DNA from: Anaeramoeba flamelloides
Lineage: Eukaryota > Metamonada > Anaeramoebidae
Assembly (NCBI GenBank): GCA_027625915.1
Contig: JANTQA010000026.1
Span: 6,262,001 to 6,326,000, forward strand
Direction of reading: 5' to 3'
Length of the DNA: 64,000 bases
Positions 32,318-44,090 of this stretch are shown here, piece after piece (position 1 is the stretch's first letter; every line of letters begins with the position of its first letter). Below the pieces are notes generated by a model that worked only from the letters and a program-made list of their open reading frames with translations, searched no databases and was not told the DNA's origin. The position numbers and the translations under genes were made by a program.

Positions 32318-33240
32318 AAAAAGCAACCAATTATTTTGTTTAAGAATTAAGTTAATTCTTAAAAATGGGAAAACATATTTTTTGTTTTAGGTTGGAAAGT
32401 ATTGATTTTGAAAGCATATTTTTTATTTGGTTAATATTTTCAATAATTAATATTTCAATACAAATCTCAGCCAATAAAACTTATTATTATATAGGTGATT
32501 AAATAAATCAATATTTGGTTGAATTTGAACTACAGTTTATCAATTAAATTGAGATCTATTAAGCAAAAGTAAATTTTTTCTTTCTGATGATCTGAAAAAG
32601 TTGTTTTTGGTTTTTAAAAAATGAAAAAAAAAATTGTAAAAAAATTTCAATTTTGAATAATTTTTTTAACAAATATTTTGGTCTTGTTCACAAGAACCAT
32701 TATAACAATTCAAATCATTTTTTTCAGAAAAAAAAATGATTTTCAATTTTGAGGATAAAATGAGCTAATTCCCAAATATCTTCAAAAAAATTTTATTTTG
32801 AAAAATCAAATTGTATCTTAAAAAAAAAAATAAATTTTCGAAGTTACTATTTTAAATGACTTTAAAACTTCAATTTTTATAACTATCCTTCTTAAAAAAT
32901 ACAATTATTTTTCAATCTGTTGAATATATGTTTTTTTTTTGGTGACTAAAAGTTTTATCTCAAAAAAGAAAAAAAAAATATTTATATTAATATTACTGGT
33001 AACAAAAACTTGTTAAAATAAAAATAATGATCAAAAGGTAATAAAAGGGGGTGGAAAATTGTTATAATATGAGAAATAAAATGAATTTAATAGTTTTCTT
33101 TTTCAGAAAAAATGGAAAAAAAAAAATTGATCTCGCAAAAAACTAATTTTCATTTATGGCTTTCTTAGTCGATCAGAATTTTTTGACACTTGGCTATATA
33201 CAAAATTTGTAAGTAGAGAATACAATCAATAACTTATTTT
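32318..33240 (-). repeat. Dispersed repeat, copy 2, inverted relative to copy 1
   Basis: Reverse complement of 8810-9862. The clearest shared blocks are ATCAGAATTTTTTGACACTTG near 33173 and CAATACAAATCTCAGCCAAT near 32458. Identity looks moderate, so the copies are old. No open frame common to both. Confidence 0.8.
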
Positions 33241-33750
33241 AAAATTTTGGCTTGTTTTCGTAGAAGACGGATTTCTTAAGGGAATAATTAATTCATTTTT
33301 TGATTGAAATTGGAAAAAAAAGGAAGAAAGTTTCATAAATTTTTCTTGTTCTTATTAAAGGAAGGGGTTTCAATATTGAATTTTTTGATGTTTAAAAGGG
33401 AATTCAAGAAATGTATCTTAATTAATTAGATCTTTGGGGTTAACGTGTTGTAAAAAAATTTAAATGTATTAGGTTTTCAAAATATGTTTTTACACTTTGA
33501 AAATAAAATGAATATCTTCACACGTCCAAGTTTCAACATAATATAAATATTTATTGGTATGGTAAATATTTATTTTGAGAAAAAAACTATATTTTGAGTT
33601 TTATGTTGAATTAATATAGATGAATTTTGAATTATATTTCTTTTAAATTCAACATTTTTATTGTGATTTAGTATTATTTGGGGATTTGAAACGCATTATC
33701 ACTTTCAAAAGTTTAAAAACTAACTTCTTTTTTAAAAAAAAAATTCTAAA

Positions 33751-33952
33751 TATAGTCAGTTCCACTTTTAAGGCATAAACTTTCAACGAAATTTAAGTCG
33801 CAAAAAAATCTCAAATTAAAGAACAAAATTCAAATTCTAGTAAAATAGATGTGTTAAAAATAAAATTCCAAATTTTGTAGCTTAATTTAAGATTTTTATT
33901 TGCTCTAAATTTCGTTGAAAGTTTGTGCATTAAAAGTGAAACTGGTTGTATA
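33751..33952. mobile_element. Palindromic MITE, copy 1 (about 200 bp)
   Basis: Nearly the whole element is an inverted repeat: CACTTTTAAGGCATAAACTT then TCAACGAAATTTAAG on the left, and the complement CTAAATTTCGTTGAAAGTTT on the right. Tips begin TATAGTCAGTT / TATACAACCAGTT, fitting TA-target, Tc1/mariner-like ends. A second copy is at 57163. Confidence 0.85.
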
Positions 33953-34146
33953 GATACCAAATCTGTAATAATTAAAATTAGCTTATATATATATATAGAT
34001 TGATATTGATATTTATTGATAACTAAATATAATATTATTTTTGAAAAAATAACAATTATTAACTTTGTAAGTGGTGAGGTAAATTAATGGGTAAATTTCT
34101 TTTTTTCTACATGTTTTTGACATTAAACGATAAAAAAACTAAAATA

Positions 34147-34330
34147 AATTATTTTTCAAAAATTTTGACTCGCTCTATAATATTAATGGGGGTTCTTTTG
34201 AGGGTTTATTCGAGTATTCTTTACAAAAAATATTTTCAAATTTTTGAATCAGAATAATTTTTTCTAATTTTGCAAATTTTAGTTTTACTTTTTCAAATTT
34301 TTGTTTTGTTTTTTAAATTCTTTTTCTTTT

Positions 34331-34379
<49 letters not shown>

Positions 34380-34753
34380 GATCATCGAGACAAAAAAAAG
34401 AGATCTTCGAAAAGACAAATAATCATTAAGAAAATTTCGACTCTGTAATGTATTTTAAAATGGATTTAATTATTCATAAAACATCTTGTTGTTCAACCTT
34501 TTTTCAGTGAAAGTTCAGTAAATAAAAATCTGGTAATGCTCATTTCAAAAATAGTGACTCATTTTTTTTTAGTTTTTATTTTTATTTTTTTTAATTTTCA
34601 ATAAATTCAGGTTTTTATTGATTTGGAATGACTTAAAAGTGAATTAAGAATCATATTTAGTTATTAATTGTTCTTGAATACCAATGGATATTATATATAT
34701 ATATATATATCAATTTATTATTTCAGGTGAGTCACAATTTTTGAAAAAGAGTT
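34147..34753. mobile_element. Tc1/mariner-like MITE, copy 1 (607 bp)
   Basis: Flanked by TA at 34145-34146 and 34754-34755. Left tip AATTATTTTTCAAAAATTTT, right tip complement AACTCTTTTTCAAAAATTGT. Aligns end to end with 49872-50491. It contains a T-run of about 45 at 34329-34373 where the other copy has a TTTCT repeat. No coding capacity. Confidence 0.85.
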
Positions 34754-35139
34754 TACATAGATCTTAATTATTATTTTCGTTTTTAAAAGCTCTGTTGTCA
34801 AAAATAAATTCTTGAAATGAACAATTGGATATGAATTTGGAAGCAAAAAAACAAAAAGAATAAAATAGAACAAAATTTTTTTCTAAATATACAAACTTTT
34901 CAAAAAAAAAATCAATAATTATAAAAATATAAAAATAATTTTAATTCACAATTTGTTTATTATATAAGGTATGTGATTGTATAAATTTAATCATGTATAT
35001 AAAATAGAAGTCGTATAAATAAAATAATAGAATTAAAATTTAATAATATCATTTATGCAACTAAATTTAAACTTTTTTACTAACTGTCTTTCTTTTTTTT
35101 TTTTTTTTTTTTGGTTTATTTCGACAATTTAGAGATGTT

Positions 35140-35700
35140 CAAAACAAAACGAGAATTTAAAAATACCCTGTTACTTTTTCCCAAATTTGAAAGAATTGAG
35201 TAAAACCTAAAATTGTTACTGCATTCTATTGAATTCTAGAAAACGACCATAACCAAGTTTTCTCTTTTCTTGAGTTTTATATTTGTTTTCAATAAAAGAA
35301 AATATTTTTAGAATAAAACTGAAATTTTCAAAAAACAACTGTTAGCTTTTTTCAGGATTTAAAAGGAAAGAATATTTTTTTTTTTTTTTTTTTATGGAAA
35401 CAAATTCTTTTAAATTATAGAAAAAAGTAGTTGGATTTTTTTTTTTTTTTTTTTGGTGAATAATCAATTGATTTTCGAAATAAAAAAACAAGAATTAAAA
35501 AAGACCTAATGTTGATTATTCTTCAGTTTTCTCATCATTTGGAAAATCCAAAGATTTGCAGATAAATAGTATATCAAAAGAAAACTCTGTAAACTTTTCC
35601 AGAATTTTTGAAAATTGTTTAAAATGGGATTTAATTATTTACTTTTTAAATTATTGAAAATTTAGGTTATCCACAATACTCTAGGTAAGCACACGAAGGC
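35140..35700. repeat. Diverged copy of the fold-back satellite
   Basis: Family words are present in order: TTTGAAAGAATTGAGTAAAA, TTCTAGAAAACGACC, TTTTCTTGAGTTTTATA, and a closing word with CACAATACTCTAGG then GAAGGCACTT that resembles the decamer end. Interrupted by A/T-runs of about 20 bp. Confidence 0.55.
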
Positions 35701-37069
35701 ACTTAAAAAACTATTTCACAACACTAAAAAATAATTTTTTTATTTACAGCCCAAAAATATTTAATTTATCAATAAAGTTCAATGATTTTCAAATTGGGCC
35801 ATATATTCATTATTTAGAGACATATTTCTAAACTTTAAATAAAAATCCCAAATAATTTTTTTTCTTAATTTTTAAAAGTATTAATATTGGAAAAAAACTG
35901 AAAATCTTGATAATTTGTTTGGACATGTCCTTCCGATACCAAAATATAGATGAATATTTCAAAACAGTTTAAAAACAATAAAATCTTTATGAATTAACAG
36001 TAGACGCTTACGATTTGAAATTACTTAAATTGATTAATAATCTGAAATCTAAAATTAAACACTTAAATTTCTCAAAGGAAAATATAGTGTAGGTGTCTTT
36101 AGAGTGGAATTTACACTTCTTCAATACAAAAATAAATAAAAAATTGTAAATCTTTTCCAAATATTAATTTGTTTACCTTCAAAATCTTATTTTACCTGAT
36201 GAATACTATTCAAAACAAAACTATAAGTTGTGTTAGAACAAGAAATAGAAAACAGGATTATGATATAGTTTTTGGGGGGGTGTTATTATCTACTAAACTT
36301 TTATTTTTGATTGTCATATCTTTTAAACAGGGTAGAAAAAGATTACTTCTTATTTAAGGGGTGATTTTAAGTTATAAATGGGGTGATATTTTTGGCGAAA
36401 CTTTTGTTTTTTAAATATTCAAAATTCCCACTAAGAGAAGATTAGATCTATTTTTTAAAAATAATTAGTAAAAAGTAAACTTTATAAATTGTTAATTCAT
36501 TTCTTTAAAGTTAATCTATGAGTTTCTTTATCGATTTTAATTGATTTTATTTCATCTAATAAGAACTCTTTTATCATCCTTATCCAAAAAAAAATTGAAA
36601 AATTTGCCTGAAATAAAATTGTTAGAAAAATTTAAAAAGTTTTTCCAATATTCAAAGAGCAAACTTTGAACTCTCCAAAGAAAACACAACCACCAAAATC
36701 TTAATTCACCATACCTTTTGTCTCAAAAAATTTTTAACTTTTTCATGATTAATCAAAAATTAAATTCGATAACAATTCAAATTTAAAAAAATATCAAATA
36801 ACAAAATAATAGAATTAACCTCTCACTTGAAAAAATTTAATGGTCATCATCCTCAATAATAATTAAAAATAATTTTTTTTTCGGATTTTTGTTTCTAACC
36901 AATAAATCTCAACATAATCAGAAAACTCAATTTAGTTTCATGAAGAAAGTTAAAATTAAATTCGAAAAGATATTTTTGTTTTTTCCAAAAGAGAATCATT
37001 TTTTTCATCTTATCTTCCAAATTAAATTGGCTAATTTGAAAACAAACCCAAACTTTTAAGATTTAAAAA

Positions 37070-38548
37070 ATGGATCTTACACAATTAAATTTTGAAAATG
37101 AAGAAGAAATGGAATTACTGAATGTGGACGATCTTTTTTCCTTAAATGATTTGTCACATCAACCACTTCTTTTTGATGATTTAGTAATCAACGAGAATAA
37201 TTCATCACCACCTACTTCACCAAATGGAATTATCCAAGGTGAACAAGAAGAAGACAGAGATGGAGATGAAGATGAAGAAGAAGAAGAAGAAATTCTAAAT
37301 TCTTCTCCGCTCTTGGCATTACTCAACCAGCCAATTCCTCTCATTAAGACTGAAAATTTTAATCTAGCACAAATACCCTTTCAAAGCAATTTTCTTAATA
37401 CTAACCAGCAACAAATTCAACAAGAGAAGGTATCACAACAGCTGCCACAGCAAATTAAACAAGAACCAAAAACAAGAGCAAGAACAAGAACAAGAACAAG
37501 AACAAAACCAAGAACAAAAAAAAAAATCATCAAAATCACAAAGAGAAAAAAGCAGGTAACACAAATCGCCACGATCACAAAGAAGAAAAACAACACAAAA
37601 CCGAACAAAAGGGGAAGAAGCTTAAAGCCAAACGAATTAGAAAAAAGGCAAAAGCTTACATCCATCAGGGATATTAAAAATGTCAAAAACCTTACCAAAG
37701 AGGAAAGAAGGCTTAGGAGGCTAGAAAGGAACCGTGAGTCTGCAAGAAGGACAAGAGAGAAAAAAAAGGAAGAAGAGTTTAAACAACAGCAAGAAATTTC
37801 GACACTAAAGTCTCTTGTTTCAGATTTGAAACAACAAATCGAGCAAAAAAACGAGGCAATTTCTCAATTACTCAATTTTTTAAATCAAGACAAACAAACA
37901 GCAGAAATCGACAACACCCAACAGCTTTCAACTTCAGTTCAAGAAATACCTCCCCTCGATGAAACAATAACAAAAGAAAATAAAAATCCTCAATTCTCGG
38001 TTTCAAGAAAGCGTAGACACGAACAACCACCACAATCCCAACCACAGTCCCAGCCACTTGAACAATCAAACCTCCAATTTCAACAACAGCGGGGGCACAA
38101 GAGCAATGTTTCACATAAGAAATACAGACATAATAATAAATTGTTTAATAAGCAAAGCAAGAAGAATACATTTGGCTTTTCTTTGTTCATATTCTGTTTC
38201 ATTGTGGGAATTTGTTTCAATTTGGGAAATATTGGTCAAAATGATGGCTACGATTATTCTTTGAGTCGAATTAAATTAAATGAAAAAAATGTTGGGCATT
38301 TCGATATGAGGTATTTGTCCAATGATTATAACAGCGGTGCTGATGATTGTGCTGATACTAGTGTTGATGGTGTGGGGAGCAGTGGTAGCAAGTGTGATCA
38401 ACGTAATCATGGACAACCAGCTGATCCCAACCCAAGCGAGCAAAACACAAAAACCGACAATAATCGTGATTTGGATAATAATCACAAAATTGATTCACAA
38501 GGGAATTTTAAATCATACGGTATTCACAAATTGAAAACAAAAGTTTAA
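37070..38548 (+). CDS. Membrane-anchored bZIP transcription factor (ATF6/CREB3/bZIP28-like layout)
   Basis: A 492-residue protein. Residues 1-100 are acidic, a typical activation region (EEEMELLNVDDLFSLND, then a Glu run at 67-74). Residues 134-185 are Arg/Thr/Lys-rich. The basic region is at about 211-233 (RLERNRESARRTREKKK, with the bZIP signature N-x2-E-S-A-x2-[ST]-R-x-[KR]), followed by a leucine-zipper coiled coil to about 271. A single hydrophobic span at 367-386 (FGFSLFIFCFIVGICFNLGN) is followed by a 106-residue tail with no second span. This is the order of ER-stress factors released by regulated proteolysis (ATF6, CREB3, plant bZIP28). Tail words RIKL (400-403) and RYLS (414-417) resemble, imperfectly, site-1-protease targets. 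ATG at 37070 follows TTTAAAAA; AATAAA at 38579 is a plausible poly(A) signal 31 bases after the stop. Anchoring is inferred from hydrophobicity only. Confidence 0.85.
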   Translation: MDLTQLNFENEEEMELLNVDDLFSLNDLSHQPLLFDDLVINENNSSPPTSPNGIIQGEQEEDRDGDEDEEEEEEILNSSPLLALLNQPIPLIKTENFNLAQIPFQSNFLNTNQQQIQQEKVSQQLPQQIKQEPKTRARTRTRTRTKPRTKKKIIKITKRKKQVTQIATITKKKNNTKPNKRGRSLKPNELEKRQKLTSIRDIKNVKNLTKEERRLRRLERNRESARRTREKKKEEEFKQQQEISTLKSLVSDLKQQIEQKNEAISQLLNFLNQDKQTAEIDNTQQLSTSVQEIPPLDETITKENKNPQFSVSRKRRHEQPPQSQPQSQPLEQSNLQFQQQRGHKSNVSHKKYRHNNKLFNKQSKKNTFGFSLFIFCFIVGICFNLGNIGQNDGYDYSLSRIKLNEKNVGHFDMRYLSNDYNSGADDCADTSVDGVGSSGSKCDQRNHGQPADPNPSEQNTKTDNNRDLDNNHKIDSQGNFKSYGIHKLKTKV

Positions 38549-38903
38549 AATTTCTCTTAAAATGTTTTATTTTTGTGAAATAAAGATTAAATTTATTTTT
38601 AAAAAATTATATTTTTTATTTATTTGTTTGTTTGTTTGTCTTTTTTTATAGTATAAAATTGTAATTTTTATTTTACATAATGAGTTGGTAGTCGAATAAT
38701 GAAGCCTGATCAATAGATGTGTTGATTTAGATATTATAAAGGCAAATATCTTGTCGTTTATATATCATTTGTTTTTTCGAGTTTTTTATTTAAAAAAAAA
38801 AAAAAAAGATACTGTCCTTAGAAACCCACTCTTGTCTTTTGTCAATAATAAAAATTGATTTTTTAAACTCATTAATATTGAAAAAAAAAAAACTTTTTAT
38901 TAA

Positions 38904-39130
38904 AGCCCTAGTCCGAGTATAAAAGCAAAAAAAATCCAGTTTTTATTTCAATCTCCCTTTTCAAAAACCCTATGAACAAAAGGTTGTCTGAGAGGTTAAA
39001 ATGATAATTATTCAAACCTAGCCAAATACTTGTTACAAAACTATAATTTAATAATATTCCAAAAAGGTTTATATAAAAAAAAAATAACAAAAAAATGCCC
39101 ATTTTTTTCTTTTATACTAGGACTCAGGCT
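38904..39130. mobile_element. TTAA-flanked MITE of the AGCCCTAG family, copy 1 (227 bp)
   Basis: TTAA at 38900-38903 and 39131-39134. Left tip AGCCCTAGTCCGAGTATAAA; the right tip mirrors it (TTTATACTAGGACTCAGGCT). Aligns end to end with copy 2 at 47737-47972, including TTCAAACCTAGCCAAATACTT. A spurious minus-strand frame covers it. Confidence 0.85.
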
Positions 39131-40120
39131 TTAAATACTTTTACCAAATTTAATATTTTTGAAAATATTATCATAAAATTCTAATTTTATCTTGGGTCAT
39201 TAGTAAAAAAATTGTGTTCTCTATAAATAAATCCAAAAATAAAAAATAGATGATTATTGGCAATGAGGGTATAATATAATAATTTCTTTCATTGATTTTG
39301 AAATTCTTGTTTTTGGGTTTTAAGATAAGTTTGATCAAAAAATGAGATAATTACTATGAGAGGGAAATTTTACCAATTCAGAAACTAAAAAATCGATTGA
39401 AGGAAAATAATTTTTTTCAAGTTTTTTTACTTTTTGATGGTTAACCAAAAAAAAAATATTGTAAAGAGTTTTTTTTTTTTTTTTACAATTGTGTGACCAT
39501 TCAATAAAAATAGTTTAAGTTGTACAATTTTACCAATTTAAACTTGAATTTACTACGGATCAAAAATAATTGAAAAATTAAATATTCTATTGTTGAAGTC
39601 TATAAGGGGAGATTTGAAGACAAAAAATATGTAAATAATTTGTTTGGTTAAAATTATCATAGTATTTTATCCTTATATTTTAAAAAAAAAAATAGTTTAG
39701 GTTGTTTAAAATAAAATTTTTAGGGATATGATTATGAAAATTTTGGTTTCGAAAAAAAAAAAAAGAAAAAAAGAAAAAAGGAAAAATAATTCCAATTGTG
39801 TAAAAATCGTATAAAATATGATATATTAAATTTTAAAATCAGAAAATGTATTTTAAATTTGATGTATCATGCCGATACATGTGAATATGTCCAAACACAA
39901 TTTTTAAAAAAACTATCAACAAATAATTTAAAATTTTTTTAAAAAAATATTTTAATAAATATTCGATATAAATCTTAGAATCCTTCAAAAATATTATTTT
40001 ATGAACTGGAAATTGAACTTGAAAAATATCGAATTAAATATCTAAAAAATAGTCCCAGTTGAAAGTTTGAAAATATTTAAAAATAATTTATATTCAAAAT
40101 AATATATACAAACAGTCATG

Positions 40121-40450
40121 TTGTCAAGTGCTGTGGAGTTACATGGAGTACCTAGGATTTTTTTTAATTTTTGAAATGTAAAGAAAATTTAATAAATTTT
40201 CTTTACCTTACAAAAGGTCAAAAAAAACAAACATTAAGGTGTATTTCCAGAATCTAAAAGAATAGAGAATCATCAAAAATTTTACTCAGTTTTTGTAAAT
40301 ACTGAAAAAGCCAAATGGGGTTTTTTTGGGGTTTTCTATTTCAAAAGGTGAAAAAAACCTAACGAAAAATATATTGATTTCCAAAATAAACCGAAAACTC
40401 AAGAAAACCTAACAATGAAAGATATTCAAAATAGAAGGTCTTGAATTTGA
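40121..40450. repeat. Fold-back satellite copy with degenerate decamer end
   Basis: Begins with GTCAAGTGCTGTGGAGTTAC, the reverse orientation of the decamer array, then carries AAAGAATAGAGAATC, GGGGTTTTCTATTTC and AAAACCTAACGAAAAATATA typical of the family. It ends near AACCTAACAATG at about 40415. Confidence 0.65.
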
Positions 40451-40804
40451 TTTTTTAACTTATTTATTATACAAATTATCTGAAGAGATATTCTTATGTT
40501 ATGAACTAAAATAAATCAAAATTTGAAAATATAACAAAAAATCTAAAAAAAATTGATATAATTGAACTTTTTTTATCATTTACTCTGGAACTGCCCGGCA
40601 TATCAAAACAATCATTAAATTTAGATATCTAAATTAAAAAAAAATAATCTATCTAATATATTAAATAATAATAATGGTTTAATTATTATTTCCAAAAAAT
40701 ACTCTATACAGTTTTTATTACTAATGGACAATAGACAAATTAATGAATCTTTATTAAATTTTCTAAATAAAAATTTTGGAATTTAAGAAACAAGGGGTTT
40801 AATA

Positions 40805-40955
40805 CCCCCCCCCCCTAATAAAATAAAAAAACACTAGATTTTGTTCTATTCTTTTCGATTATCAAAAAACTAATGGTGGTTTTCTTGTGGTTTTCTGTTA
40901 TATTTGGAAAATCTATATATTTTCCAAATAAACAGAAAAATCAAGAATTCATGAT
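40805..40955. repeat. C11 tract followed by a fold-back satellite piece
   Basis: Eleven C at 40805-40815, then family words TTTGTTCTATTCTTTTCGAT, GGTTTTCTTGTGGTTTTCTG and the palindrome GGAAAATCTATATATTTTCC. Confidence 0.6.
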
Positions 40956-41597
40956 GTTCAATAAAAAAAATTAAAAACTACCCTGTCAAATAATAAAAAT
41001 AAAAAAAAACTTTTTTTCTTCCCAAAATCTATTTTTCATGATTATTATTCAAAGTTTCAAAGAATTAATAAATATTTTATTGTGGAATGAATTATGGAAT
41101 TAAAATTGAGTCTACTTTAACAAAATTTTATTAGAAAAAATAATCAAGTGGGTTTATTATTAATTTTAATATGGTGAATAAGAAAAATCTAATATGAATT
41201 ATCGATAATAACTATGCCAAAAAAGTTTTATAGACTGTTGTAAATTACATTTATTAAAAATTTTTTCTTATATATTAAAGTTTTCAAAAGTAATAAGCGA
41301 GGGGTCGAAATATAAATATTTGATTTTTTGAAAAAATATCCAAAGGGTAAATTAGATAAAAGGGGGTGATCCGAACTAATTTTTAAAATAATAAAAATGT
41401 CCAAAAAATATGATAATCTCAAAAAAAAATATTTTTTACCTAAAATCTCCAAATTTATAAATAAATATTTCTGTATAAGAATTTTTGAGTTGATGGGGAC
41501 CACTGTATTTTTTTAAGATGGGTTTTTTACAACTCTAGTTGGGAAAGACAGCATCATTGAGATTTTACAGACAATTTATTTTTTTAAAAAAAAAAAA

Positions 41598-41610
41598 GGG
41601 GGGGGGGGGG
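41598..41610. repeat. G13 homopolymer after an A12 run
   Basis: Thirteen G in a row directly after twelve A. Long G or C runs occur four times in the window (also 14589, 40805, 48180) and usually sit beside repeats; the exact lengths may be unreliable. Confidence 0.85.
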
Positions 41611-42279
41611 CAAACAATACCTTTAAATAATTAGTTTAATGAAATTTTTTATATTTGAAGTTTCTCTATTTTTATTTTTTTCCTCTTTTTTAAAAATAAT
41701 TTAAAATAAAACAAGTTATTTATTTAGTTTTTTTTCAACTTAAATTCTAATCTTTTTTTACCTACTCAAAACAATTAAAATTATTTGAAAAAAATAATAC
41801 CATTTTATTTGGAAATAAACTAAATTTTTGAAAAATGGTTTTATTTTTTTGTTGTTTTTTGTATTTTCAACTTTGTTAACATTTCATTTTTTTAATAAAG
41901 TAATATTTTTCATCCAATTCAAAAAATGCCTTTGGATGGTTAATATTTAGTTTTTGCTCAAGTTCTTTTAAATTGAATAAACTCAAATAAAATGATTTGT
42001 TGGTAGCCTCTAACCTTTGATCGATCAATAATTGTTAATCTTGTTTTCAACAAATTTACAAATGCAATTTTTCTTCAAGCCCAACTCCAAAATTTTTCAC
42101 AATAGTATTGTTTTTATTTTGATTTATAATAATTTATTTTTTATTTTGTGGGATATAGGTAAATGATAAATAATTGTGATCATTCCAATTTACTTTCTAC
42201 TTCTCAAAGAGTTTTAATTCACAGAATTAATTTAAATAAGATTTTTCTTTTTTTCAAATTGTATTTTATGTTGTTTTAA

Positions 42280-43727
42280 GGGATTAGCGTCACCATGGAT
42301 TTCTCTATAATAAAAGTATGTTGTAATTGGGTGTAAATGGTATTAGTACACCATGGCTCGAATAGCTCTAAAAAATCTATTATAAATCTTGTTGCACAAT
42401 AAATTATTACATTTTTTACTAATGATCACAATGAAAAAATTTCATTTTGGAAATTTTTTTTTTAATTCCTTTTCCAAATCTAAAAATAAAAACCCAAAAT
42501 AAAGTTTTCCGGTATTTAATAATTTAGATTTAGAACTTCCAAAAGTAACTATTTTTAGAATTTTTGAATTTCAAAGATTAACTGAATAATCATCAACAGA
42601 AAAGTACAAAGACTGATTAGTTTGGTTTGCTTTTGATAAGTCTAATTTTAGCATCAATATAAACTATTTTTCAAACAAAAGGGCATACCTCTCAAATAGT
42701 CAATATCATCGAATTTGATTGTTAATAAGATAATTACTTATTGGTGATTTTCATTTTAATTATTCATTTTTTCATTTTTTGCTTTTTTTATTTTTGGATA
42801 TTGAACAGTTAGAAAATGAAAAAGTAAGATCAGAAAAAACCAATTTGGAAATAATCTACCTGTGTATAAACTGAAACAGTTTAATTTTGATTTCGAATGA
42901 GTTAGAAATAGGAATTAAGAAAGACCATTATTGGATTGATGCATGGAACAAAGAAAAGAGAAATAAAGAAAAAACATTCCAACAAAATACCAGATGAATT
43001 ACGGCTTTATATTGAATATGAGACTTTAAAGAACAAAAGTTTGACGTGTAAAGAATTATCAATAAAATGTTGAGAACTTTTTCCCAATTCGCCTTGTTCA
43101 AAGGTTTTTATTGGGTTTATAATTTTTTTCATTACAATTTACAAAACGAGATTTCTCATTTCAAATAAAAGGGCACACCAATTTTTAAAATATTGAATTA
43201 TAATTTTTATTGTTTAGTTTTAATGAGTTTTAAAGATTCAGTTGAGTGTTTTTTTTATGTTTTAAAGCATTTTTTAGATTTTAGAATGATACTACAATTA
43301 ATTTGATTCATTTATGAATAATTCTTAAAATTTTTTGTGCCCTTTTATTTGAAAAAGAGTTTATTTGCATGATTTGAGAAATAATTTGACAAAAAAAATT
43401 TTTGGTTAATTATTTTATTTTTTAAAAAAAACGAATTTTTTAGTAACTAATCTACATTTCGCCATAAATTTAAGATAGATATTTTATGACTTTGTAGTCT
43501 GAATATTGATAATTCAACCATAAAATTTATGGCGAAATGCAGATTTTATTCTGAATTTGCTGGGTTTTTTACTAATACATAGATCATTTTTAATTGATGA
43601 GATCAACAAATATTACTACTTTGCAATCGATTTTTTAGAGACATTTGAACCATGTAGCGTTAATGTGGTTAAGAACCAATAACAACATACTTTGATCCTA
43701 GGCTTCTCCTTGGTAGACGCTAATCCC
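42280..43727. mobile_element. TTAA-flanked MITE, copy B, carrying a nested element
   Basis: TTAA flanks at 42276-42279 and 43728-43731. With two extra bases each side the terminal inverted repeats are a perfect 18 bp, TTTTAAGGGATTAGCGTC. Removing the nested element (42662-43361) leaves about 746 bp, the same size as copy A, and the two align throughout. TTAA target choice suggests piggyBac-type mobilisation; the GGG start is unusual, since piggyBac ends normally begin CCC/CCT. Confidence 0.85.
42662..43361 (+). mobile_element. Nested Tc1/mariner-like element with transposase remnant (700 bp)
   Basis: Inserted in copy B of the TTAA MITE at a TA: the sequence ATCAATATA of copy A is split into flanking TA at 42660-42661 and 43362-43363. 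Left tip AACTATTTTTCAAACAAAAG, right complement AACTCTTTTTCAAATAAAAG, 25 of about 28 matching. Inside, near 42978-43110 (+), a frame reads HSNKIPDELRLYIEYETLKN then SLTCKELSIKC before a stop, which resembles the N-terminal helix-turn-helix of a Tc1/mariner transposase. A third tip-like copy at 43158-43182 suggests an internal rearrangement. Confidence 0.75.
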
Positions 43728-44090
43728 TTAAAAATTGTGAATTTTTTTTTAGTGTTGTGTTTAGTAACGAAATGAAAAATCTTGAAAAGGACTCTAAAAT
43801 TGGTAGTTTTTGACAAATACATCTTTTGCTTTGAATCCTAAAAAATAATTTTTTCAAAAAACCTATGAAAGTAAAAAAAAAAAAATGGTATTTAATTTTG
43901 GGTGATTTTTATTGTTTTTCCACAAACCGATTTGTGTATTCATTGTAGGACTTTCAATTTTGATATTATTTTGTTAATATTCTTATCTAAATTATTCAAA
44001 AGATCCATGTGAGATTTAATGGTCCACCAATCAATCTGTCAAATAAATGAGAAATGAGACAATTAATCAACCACCCGTCCAATGTGTCAA

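Larger units (their letters stand above)
31974..37069. other. Intergenic region rich in repeats
   Basis: The THH1-like gene and the bZIP gene diverge from this stretch, so it holds two promoters, neither identifiable by motif. Listed repeats: copy 2 of the 1-kb repeat, a palindromic MITE, a Tc1-like MITE with an internal T-run of about 45 (34329-34373), and a fold-back satellite copy at 35140-35700. The open frame 36169-36357 is not gene-like. Confidence 0.6.
38549..44090. other. Intergenic region with MITEs and satellite copies
   Basis: The bZIP gene and the editing-protein gene converge here. Listed separately: a TTAA MITE (38904), fold-back satellite pieces, homopolymer G/C tracts, and the nested pair of transposons at 42280-43727. 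The open frame 41228-41503 (-) begins at a non-ATG codon and shows no recognisable domain. Otherwise AT-rich and featureless. Confidence 0.6.

Noticed and set aside
41228-41503. 91-codon minus-strand frame
   Set aside because: Begins at a non-ATG codon, rich in Ile/Leu/Phe/Lys as expected from AT content, and has no motif.
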